Below, piece after piece: positions 1 to 4,789 of a stretch of 6,397 bases of DNA (its first letter is position 1; every line of letters begins with the position of its first letter). Both the position numbers and the translations under genes were made by a program. The notes below the pieces were generated by a model. The model was not told the origin of the DNA and searched no databases. It saw nothing but the letters and a program-made list of their open reading frames with translations. The DNA comes from Verrucomicrobia bacterium UBA1263 (GTDB lineage Bacteria > Verrucomicrobiota > Verrucomicrobiia > Limisphaerales > UBA1412), in contig DBVN01000078.1 of NCBI GenBank assembly GCA_002308515.1, forward strand, positions 718 to 7,114, written 5' to 3'.

Positions 1-2
1 TG

Positions 3-104
3 CCGGTGGAACGTAAAATTAAAGTAGCAGATATTCCCCCCAAGCGCAAGGCCGATATTTATGAACAAAGAATATCTGAGTCCATCCACGATTCAAAAAA
101 ATAA
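3..104 (+). CDS. C-terminal end of an unidentified protein (gene cut by left window edge)
   Basis: Frame 3 of the plus strand is open from the window edge for 33 codons and ends in TAA at 102-104. The visible tail is hydrophilic and basic (6 Lys and 3 Arg in 33 residues), begins PVERKIKVADIPPKRK and ends SESIHDSKK. It contains no membrane segment and no motif I recognise. The other two plus frames stop within the first 27 bases, so this is the only plus frame that could continue a gene from the left. It runs toward the minus-strand tRNA-His gene 30 bases away, so the two are convergent, and no clear hairpin terminator lies between them. A short open frame at an edge can occur by chance, so the call is moderate; the protein-like composition is the only support. 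No function is proposed. Confidence 0.5.
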   Translation, partial: PVERKIKVADIPPKRKADIYEQRISESIHDSKK

Positions 105-134
105 ATCAGCACCGGGAGGATTTTAGAAAAGAAA

Positions 135-211
135 TGGGGTGACCGATGGGGCTCGAACCCACGACAACCTGAACCACAATCAGGTGCTCTACCAACTGAA
201 CTACGGTCACC
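135..211 (-). tRNA. tRNA-His, anticodon GTG
   Basis: The reverse complement folds into a full cloverleaf. It has a 7-bp acceptor stem (GTGACCG with CGGTCAC), a D arm with the AGTTGGTA loop, a 5-bp anticodon stem CCTGA/TCAGG around the loop TTGTGGT, a 5-base variable region, and a T arm with the loop TTCGAGC. The anticodon GTG lies at 175-177. Two histidine-specific identity features are present: an extra G at position -1 (base 211) and C at the discriminator position 73 (base 138), which pair with each other. The 3' CCA is encoded (135-137). The 77-base span counts the extra G and the CCA. A sigma70-like promoter lies just upstream. The gene is isolated, with no other tRNA visible beside it. 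Confidence 0.97.
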
Positions 212-228
212 AGCCGTAAACGCCATGC

Positions 229-258
229 AGTCTATTCTTAAAAAAGCTTTCTGTCAAG
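229..258 (-). promoter_or_regulatory. Promoter of tRNA-His
   Basis: Read on the minus strand, a perfect TTGACA (-35; 253-258) is followed by an 18-base spacer and TAGACT (-10; 229-234), which matches four of six positions of TATAAT. Initiation about 7 bases downstream would give a 5' leader of roughly 10 bases before the mature tRNA end at 211, normal for a tRNA gene. The spacer holds an A/T run, as strong stable-RNA promoters often do. This is also evidence that the host uses a conventional sigma70-type -35 box. Confidence 0.7.
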
Positions 259-356
259 CGGATGGATGGCGATATTTCAAAAAAGCTGACATCCGGCCTC
301 TCCCAACGCCCGGAAAAAGACGCTGTTGATATACAGAATCTCTTGATACACAAAAG

Positions 357-399
357 CAAAAGCAAAAAACCGCCATTGAATATACTCCAATGACGGTTT
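357..399 (-). terminator. Rho-independent terminator of the pot operon
   Basis: On the minus strand a 12-bp stem (arms 388-399 and 367-378, one G-U pair) closes a 9-base loop. It is followed at once by a T run and a T-rich tail made of CTTTTG repeats. It begins 36 bases past the potD stop codon, the right place and orientation to end the potABCD transcript. The stem contains AACCGTCATTG pairing with CAATGGCGGTT. It also separates the operon from the tRNA-His promoter at 229-258. The stretch between the two (about 259-350) holds nothing else I can support. Confidence 0.9.
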
Positions 400-435
400 C
401 TGTTTGGGAAGAAATGTTCCCGGATTTTTTATTGA

Positions 436-1479
436 TTATTCTTCGCGAATACGATCCCAGGCCTTGAGGAACTTGGCGTTGTCGTCGCCCAGGTCGATCA
501 GCAGATGGCAGCGTTCAAAGGTCTCTTCGGGCACCTTGAAGGCCGGATTGTTGCGGATATCCTCATCAACCATATCAACCGCGACGGTGTGAGGCAGAAC
601 ATACTGGATCTCTTCCATATCCTTGACCGCGTTTTCCGGTTCATAGATGAAATTGATAAATTCATAAGCAAGATCCTTGTTCTTAGAATCTTTCATGATA
701 GTGAAGTTATCAAAGGTAACAGTGGTGCCTTCTTTGGGGATGACAAACTTGATGGACGGTTTTTCCATGGAAACCTGGAGTACGTCACCGCTGTAGGTCT
801 GGATCATCAGGAATTCACCGGAGGCCAGAGACTGTTTGGTGTCATCGACGCCGAACTTGGCGATCTGTTTCTTCCATTTGTTGGCAAGATCCACTGCTTC
901 ATCCAGTTTAGCCTGATCGGTCTCATTCACGTCATATCCCAGAGTGATGAGGGCGCAGCCAATGACTTCGCGGTGGTCATCCAGCAAAGAAGTGCGGCCT
1001 TTGAGGTCTTCACGCTCAAACATGGCCCAGCTCGGCTCAAAATCTTTGACCTTTTCGGTGTCATAACCAATACCGGTAAAGCTGACAAAATAAGGAATCG
1101 TGTATTCTAATTTAGGATCCAGAGTCAGGTGTTCATATTTTTTATCAAAATACTTGTTCACTGTCGCGAGCTTGGAGTGATCCATCTTATCCAGCATTCC
1201 CTGTTCATACATCAGTTTGGCAGTGTAGGTGGACATCACGATCAGATCGTATCCGCCGCCGCCGGCTTTCACTTTGGCATACATAGACTCATTGGAATCA
1301 AACTCATCCAGCTGGATCGTGCAATCATATTTTTCTTCAAAGGCATCCAGAATATCCTGAGCGAAATAATCGCCCCAGGTATAGATGCGAAGAACTGTTT
1401 TTTTCTGTCCGCAAGAGGTCAGAAACGCTGTGGAAGCCGCAAGCAACGCGATGCAGCCCATTGTGATTATTTTTTTCAT
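436..1479 (-). CDS. potD: Spermidine/putrescine-type ABC transporter substrate-binding lipoprotein (PotD-like)
   Basis: This protein captures the polyamine-type substrate outside the inner membrane and delivers it to the PotB-PotC channel. Its 347 residues match the usual PotD length (348 in E. coli). Residues 1-23 are a lipoprotein signal: MKK, a hydrophobic core, and the lipobox LTSC with Cys23 as the lipidated residue. Landmarks shared with PotD/PotF are RIYTWGDY (31-38), YDLIVMSTY (77-85), PYFVSFTGIGYDT (129-141), LLDDHREV (165-172), the G-E at 221-222, and PKEG (248-251) followed by FDNF (256-259). Asp168, Glu171 and Asp257 sit at the amine-contacting positions known in E. coli PotD. The expected pocket tryptophans 229 and 255 align with Tyr229 and Thr255, so ligand preference may differ. 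It is the last gene of the operon, 61 bases after potC. No Shine-Dalgarno is seen before the ATG; the region upstream is very A/T-rich. Family assignment is firm, exact ligand is not. Confidence 0.93.
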   Translation of the reverse strand: MKKIITMGCIALLAASTAFLTSCGQKKTVLRIYTWGDYFAQDILDAFEEKYDCTIQLDEFDSNESMYAKVKAGGGGYDLIVMSTYTAKLMYEQGMLDKMDHSKLATVNKYFDKKYEHLTLDPKLEYTIPYFVSFTGIGYDTEKVKDFEPSWAMFEREDLKGRTSLLDDHREVIGCALITLGYDVNETDQAKLDEAVDLANKWKKQIAKFGVDDTKQSLASGEFLMIQTYSGDVLQVSMEKPSIKFVIPKEGTTVTFDNFTIMKDSKNKDLAYEFINFIYEPENAVKDMEEIQYVLPHTVAVDMVDEDIRNNPAFKVPEETFERCHLLIDLGDDNAKFLKAWDRIREE

Positions 1480-1521
1480 TTCTTGTTTATATATTTTATA
1501 GGTTAATAAAAAAGCATATTT

Positions 1522-1546
1522 TCATGACCGCGCTGACGCATCATGA
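1522..1546 (-). promoter_or_regulatory. Hairpin at the potC-potD junction
   Basis: Arms TCATGA (1522-1527) and TCATGA (1541-1546) pair over 6 bp. An inner GCG/CGC stem (1530-1532 with 1537-1539) closes a CTGA tetraloop after a small CC/A internal loop. The right arm contains the potC stop codon (1541-1543). In the transcript this would be a compact stem-loop just upstream of the potD leader. No T run follows immediately, so it is unlikely to terminate; it could stabilise or mark a processing point for a potD-only mRNA. That role is inference. Confidence 0.4.
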
Positions 1547-2383
1547 CTTTTTGCGACTCAATAGTTTCTGTGTTCCAAACACAAAAACAAATGTCAGCAC
1601 CAGAAAGATCACTGACAAAGCGTTGATGACCGCCGGAGTTCCCCGGCGCATGGCGCTCTGGATATAGATGGGAAGCGTTGTATCTCCCGCGCCTTTTACA
1701 AAGAAAGTGATGACAAAATCATCAATCGAAAGGGTAAAAGCAAACAGCGCCCCGGCAATGATGCCCGGCATGATGATGGGGAGTGTCACCTTGAAAAAGA
1801 TGTAAAGATTGCTGGCACCCAAGTCCTGAGCCGCCTCGATCAGGGAATGATCAAATTCCTGGAGCCGGGCCAGGACGACCATCGTTACATAGCTGAGGCA
1901 GAAAGTGATATGGGCGATGATGATAGTCGTGAATCCCAGGTGCATATTGATCCCCAGGATGCTGTTCACCCAGCCGCCGCATACGGAGATCACAAGTACA
2001 AAAAGCATCAACAAACTGATACCCATCAGGATATCCGGCACGATCAACGGCGTATAGATCAGAGTCGAATAAACGGATTTGAATTTACTCTTTGAGCGGT
2101 AAAGGTACAGCGCAGCCAGTGTCCCCAAAACCGTTGAAAAGAAAGTAGAAAAGAACGCGATGATCATGGTGTTCAAAAGCGCGTTCCAGATCACGTCATG
2201 GTGGAAGAGCTTTTCATACCAGATCAGGGAAAATCCCACCCAGCTGCCGCCGTACTTGCTGGCATTGAAGGAGGCGATGACCACCATCACCAGCGGCGTG
2301 TACAGGAAGATGAGCGTCAACAGCGTGATCAGCATCGGAAAACGGCTTTGGGCAGCGCCCCTGTTTTTTCTAAAAAACTTCAT
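1541..2383 (-). CDS. potC: Polyamine ABC transporter permease, PotC-like
   Basis: This is one of the two inner-membrane channel subunits, pairing with PotB. It has 280 residues (E. coli PotC has 264). About six hydrophobic segments are visible, near 18-37, 68-93, 104-133, 148-172, 204-222 and 252-273. The cytoplasmic EAA loop that contacts the ATPase is clear at 182-208 (IEAAQDLGAS, then LPIIMPGI). The stretch SIDDFVITFFVKG (219-231) is typical of PotC/PotI proteins. The ATG at 2381-2383 is the only usable start: the frame upstream reaches a stop at 2411-2413 with no ATG, GTG or TTG in between. No Shine-Dalgarno precedes it; instead a 13-codon mini-ORF ends in a TGA that overlaps this ATG. 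The gene lies 54 bases after potB and 61 before potD. Confidence 0.94.
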   Translation of the reverse strand: MKFFRKNRGAAQSRFPMLITLLTLIFLYTPLVMVVIASFNASKYGGSWVGFSLIWYEKLFHHDVIWNALLNTMIIAFFSTFFSTVLGTLAALYLYRSKSKFKSVYSTLIYTPLIVPDILMGISLLMLFVLVISVCGGWVNSILGINMHLGFTTIIIAHITFCLSYVTMVVLARLQEFDHSLIEAAQDLGASNLYIFFKVTLPIIMPGIIAGALFAFTLSIDDFVITFFVKGAGDTTLPIYIQSAMRRGTPAVINALSVIFLVLTFVFVFGTQKLLSRKKS

Positions 2384-2421
2384 AAGGCAAACACGATGGG
2401 ATAATTGCTGTTAAAAATCAT
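2380..2421 (-). CDS. Possible 13-codon mini-ORF coupled to potC start
   Basis: In the potB-potC gap an ATG at 2419-2421 opens a frame encoding MIFNSNYPIVFAL and closing with TGA at 2380-2382. That stop overlaps the potC ATG in an ATGA arrangement, the classic geometry for translational coupling. It could explain how potC is translated without a visible Shine-Dalgarno. The mini-ORF itself also lacks a Shine-Dalgarno, and its length is within what chance gives, so it may be meaningless. Confidence 0.2.
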   Translation of the reverse strand: MIFNSNYPIVFAL

Positions 2422-2437
2422 TTCAAAAAAAGGAGAC

Positions 2438-3415
2438 TTACTCATTGGCTTCTTCCCCCTTTTGCTGATTTTGAGAAACGTTGGTATCCGAAGTAAAGAG
2501 CAGACTTGAGCCAAGCCGTTGTTTAGTATCCTGTTGTTTTAATTGAAGTTTGGCATCATCGGGCGATTTCGTTCCAAAGATTTTACGGAACCAGATGAAA
2601 GCGACCAGCGGCAGGAACACCGCGATCATCAAAACCGCGGATAACGCGCTGGCATGAGGCAGGTTTCGATCGGTAAAGACACGCCGGGCGATCATATCAC
2701 CCACCAGGTGACTGTCCTTGCCGCCGACCAGATCGGGTATCAAATACGCGCCGAAAGCCGGGATCAGCACGACCATCACAGCCGTCAGGACACCTTTGGA
2801 GATACCGGGCAGAAACACCTTTCGGAAAGCGTAAAAAGAACTGGCTCCCAGATCCTTGGCCGCGTCCAGCAGGGAAAAATCAAACTTTTCGGCGACGGAA
2901 TAGATAGGCAGCACCGCGAAAGGTATATAGGTATAGATCATCACCGCCAGCACAGCCCACTGATTATACAGCAGCATGGTCGATTGCGGGATCACGCCCA
3001 TCCAGACCAGCAGATGCTTGAGAGCCCCGTCCGGATGCAGAAAGACTTTCCACGCGTAAATGCGGATAAGGAAATTGGTCCAGAAAGGAACAACGATCAG
3101 CAGCAGGAAGAAGTTTTTGATCTTGACGTTAGAGATTCTCGCCAGCTGATAGCAGATCGGGATAGAAATGGCAATACAGACAAAGGTCGATACGATACCC
3201 TGCCAGAAGGTACGCCACATGATCGCGGGATAACTGGGATCCTTCAGCTCACAAACCGCCTGAAGTGTCCAGCCTTCTCCAATGCCGCCGTTGGAATCCA
3301 CCGGTTTGAACACGATGAAAAAGATGACAATGGCCGGCAAGGCGTAAAAGATCAGCAGCCAGACAAACGCGGGTAGTCCCAGGAAGAAATTACCACAATT
3401 CCGGAAGAGTTTCAT
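2438..3415 (-). CDS. potB: Polyamine ABC transporter permease, PotB-like, with C-terminal tail
   Basis: This is the second channel subunit of the importer. It has 325 residues, about 45 more than usual PotB proteins (E. coli about 275). Hydrophobic segments lie near 11-36, 67-92, 101-122, 150-173, 207-227 and 255-277. The sequence VPFWTNFLIRIYAW (109-122) is a PotB/PotH hallmark, and the EAA loop is at 182-209 (LLDAAKDLGAS, then LPGISKGV). The first loop after segment 1 (37-66) is the expected periplasmic excursion. After the last membrane segment comes a hydrophilic tail (279-325) rich in Lys, Gln, Asp and Ser, with no motif I recognise; it should be cytoplasmic by topology. The ATG at 3413-3415 follows the potA stop by 21 bases. 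Only a poor Shine-Dalgarno-like GAAAG lies right before it, so coupling to potA translation is likely. Confidence 0.93.
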   Translation of the reverse strand: MKLFRNCGNFFLGLPAFVWLLIFYALPAIVIFFIVFKPVDSNGGIGEGWTLQAVCELKDPSYPAIMWRTFWQGIVSTFVCIAISIPICYQLARISNVKIKNFFLLLIVVPFWTNFLIRIYAWKVFLHPDGALKHLLVWMGVIPQSTMLLYNQWAVLAVMIYTYIPFAVLPIYSVAEKFDFSLLDAAKDLGASSFYAFRKVFLPGISKGVLTAVMVVLIPAFGAYLIPDLVGGKDSHLVGDMIARRVFTDRNLPHASALSAVLMIAVFLPLVAFIWFRKIFGTKSPDDAKLQLKQQDTKQRLGSSLLFTSDTNVSQNQQKGEEANE

Positions 3416-3436
3416 CTTTCACATTCCCAATCAAGA

Positions 3437-4573
3437 TCAGTCCAGATCAGGCAGGGCGAGTAATTCTTCGTCGTCCTCCAGGTATTGATCCAACATGTAA
3501 GCATTATCTGCCTCAAAACTCAGCCAGACAAAGTCACCCCATTTAATGCTCCGCTCATCCAGCGCGTATCCATAATGCTGTTTGATGACAGAGATCCGCC
3601 AATCCTGAACGCGGATCCAGTAACGGGTATGCGCTCCCAGATAGATCACTTCCTCCACTTTGCCAAACAGCAGGTTCGTCTTCGGATTCGTCTTTTCAGG
3701 TTTCGTCGCGTAAACGCTGAACTTCTCCGGACGGATGCTGATGTGGACAAGAGCCCCCTCTTTCACGTTTTTATCATTATAAAGATGAAGCAAGGGGAAA
3801 TCTTCTATTTGAAGGTCACAATAGTCTCCATCCAAATTGGTTACCGTACCTTCAAAGAAATTGGTGTCGCCAATGAACGCCGCCACAAAACTGCTCTTGG
3901 GGGCTTCATAAAGTTCTGTGGGTGTGCCGATCTGTTTGATTTTGCCGCTCTTTAGCACCGCGATATGATCGCTGATGCTCATGGCTTCCTGCTGATCGTG
4001 GGTCACAAAAATGAAGGTGATCCCCACATTGTCATGCAGCGTATCCAGTTCGATCAGCATTCGCTGACGCAGTTTCAGATCCAGTGCCGCAAGCGGTTCA
4101 TCCAGAAGCAGGACTTTTGGTTTATTGATCAACGCGCGCGCGATAGCCACACGCTGACGCTGGCCACCGCTCAGCTGACCGGGTTTTCTATTCTCAAAAC
4201 CGCTCAACTGAACCAATTCCAAGTACTTGGGAACTTCTTCATTTATGGTTTTGGGATCCACTCCGGTCGCTTTCAAACCAAACGCGACATTATCCCACAC
4301 GGTCATGTGAGGGAAAAGCGCGTAATTTTGAAAAACAGTGCGAACAGCGCGTTCGTTAGGAGGCTGGTCCGTTATATCGACACCATCCAGAATAACCCTG
4401 CCGGAATCACACGGTTCAAACCCACCACAGATACGAAGCAATGTCGTCTTACCGCATCCGCTGGGACCCAGCAACGAAAAAACTTCGCCCGCATTAATCG
4501 AAAAAGAAACATCTTCCAAGACAGTATTTTGACCATACTTCTTGGTGATATTTTCAAAACGCAAAATTTCCAT
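3437..4573 (-). CDS. potA: Polyamine ABC transporter ATP-binding protein (PotA-like)
   Basis: This cytoplasmic ATPase dimerises and drives import through PotB-PotC. At 378 residues it equals the length of E. coli PotA. All ABC motifs are intact: Walker A GPSGCGKTT (36-44), Q-loop Gln82 in VFQNYALFPH, signature LSGGQ (134-138), Walker B VLLLDEP with Glu159, D-loop LAALD (161-165) and switch His192 in THDQQEAM. From about 236 it continues into the OB/TOBE-type regulatory domain found in PotA and MalK-like ATPases, including RPEKFSV (281-287) and YLGAHTRYWI (311-320). It ends in an acidic tail. The ATG at 4571-4573 starts the family-typical MEILRFENITKKYG. It is the first gene of the operon. The preceding AGAGAAG is only a poor Shine-Dalgarno, 3 bases from the start. 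A short hairpin lies in the leader. Confidence 0.96.
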   Translation of the reverse strand: MEILRFENITKKYGQNTVLEDVSFSINAGEVFSLLGPSGCGKTTLLRICGGFEPCDSGRVILDGVDITDQPPNERAVRTVFQNYALFPHMTVWDNVAFGLKATGVDPKTINEEVPKYLELVQLSGFENRKPGQLSGGQRQRVAIARALINKPKVLLLDEPLAALDLKLRQRMLIELDTLHDNVGITFIFVTHDQQEAMSISDHIAVLKSGKIKQIGTPTELYEAPKSSFVAAFIGDTNFFEGTVTNLDGDYCDLQIEDFPLLHLYNDKNVKEGALVHISIRPEKFSVYATKPEKTNPKTNLLFGKVEEVIYLGAHTRYWIRVQDWRISVIKQHYGYALDERSIKWGDFVWLSFEADNAYMLDQYLEDDEELLALPDLD

Positions 4574-4579
4574 CTTCTC

Positions 4580-4597
4580 TGATGCTTTGCAGCATTA
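4580..4597 (-). promoter_or_regulatory. Small stem-loop in the potA leader
   Basis: A 7-bp stem (4580-4586 with 4591-4597, one G-T pair) encloses a 4-base loop and ends 7 bases from the potA start codon. In the mRNA it would sit next to the weak AGAGAAG ribosome-binding region. It could modulate translation, but it is short and no known riboswitch or leader family is recognised. Confidence 0.3.
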
Positions 4598-4627
4598 GAA
4601 CAAAGTCCTAAAAATTAACTTCTTAAA

Positions 4628-4655
4628 AATGTATAAACTGAGTTGCTCAATTCAA
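4628..4655 (-). promoter_or_regulatory. Candidate promoter of the pot operon
   Basis: On the minus strand TTGAAT (-35; 4650-4655) is followed by a 16-base spacer and TACATT (-10; 4628-4633), each matching four of six consensus positions. An overlapping alternative -10 is TATACA. The spacer contains the small dyad TGAG-CAA-CTCA (4639-4649), which could be an operator half-site pair. It would give a leader of roughly 45-50 bases before potA. The match is modest, and the A/T-rich context makes chance hits easy. Confidence 0.3.
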
Positions 4656-4662
4656 TCTTGCA

Positions 4663-4702
4663 TTACGGATTACTCTGAAAACAGAACTCACAGGTTCCGT
4701 AA
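4663..4702. repeat. Inverted repeat upstream of the candidate pot promoter
   Basis: TTACGGA (4663-4669) and TCCGTAA (4696-4702) are a perfect 7-bp inverted repeat 26 bases apart. Between them lies a second small dyad, TCTG-AAAA-CAGA (4674-4685). The centre-to-centre spacing of the outer arms is 33 bases, close to three helical turns, so a dimeric regulator could bind both arms. No T run follows on either strand, so it does not look like a terminator. Function is unknown. Confidence 0.3.
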
Positions 4703-4750
4703 AACCGGTGCGCAATGTAACACATCTGCCCCCTAAATCAAGTAATAATT

Positions 4751-4780
4751 CGCAATTAAAAAATTTAATTGTGATTTTTT
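4751..4780 (+). terminator. A/T-rich hairpin with T run (plus-strand orientation)
   Basis: CGCAATTAAA (4751-4760) pairs with TTTAATTGTG (4764-4773) over 10 bp including one G-T pair, around a 3-base loop. On the plus strand an A and six T (4775-4780) follow, giving terminator form. On the minus strand, the direction of the acyl-CoA dehydrogenase ending at 4790, the structure sits 17 bases past the stop but is followed by a poor tail (GAATTATTAC). It may terminate the dehydrogenase weakly, or block plus-strand transcription. The stem is mostly A-T and so is weak. Confidence 0.35.
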
Positions 4781-4789
4781 ACCTTCAGC

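Noticed and set aside
351..362. Tandem CAAAAG hexamer repeat
   Set aside because: Only two copies; it is best explained as the T-rich tail of the operon terminator on the opposite strand.
505..1110. Open frame of 201 codons on the plus strand inside potD
   Set aside because: It lies wholly antisense to a gene with clear family motifs, has no recognisable domain, and low-complexity shadows of this kind are common opposite moderately G+C-rich genes.
1480..1500. TATAAAATATATAAA stretch before potD as a separate promoter
   Set aside because: The -10-like match is easy in such A/T-rich DNA and no acceptable -35 box lies 16-18 bases upstream.
1496..1525. Nine-codon ORF (MKICFFINL) in the potC-potD gap
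   Set aside because: It is very short, its stop does not overlap or closely approach the potD start (17 bases away), and it has no ribosome binding site; chance is sufficient.
2654..3376. Open frame of 240 codons on the plus strand inside potB
   Set aside because: Its composition is dominated by Asp, His, Gln and Arg, typical of the complement of a membrane-protein gene; it has no domain and is entirely covered by potB.
3965..4582. Open frame of 205 codons on the plus strand inside potA
   Set aside because: It is antisense to the intact ABC ATPase motifs and shows no protein family features.
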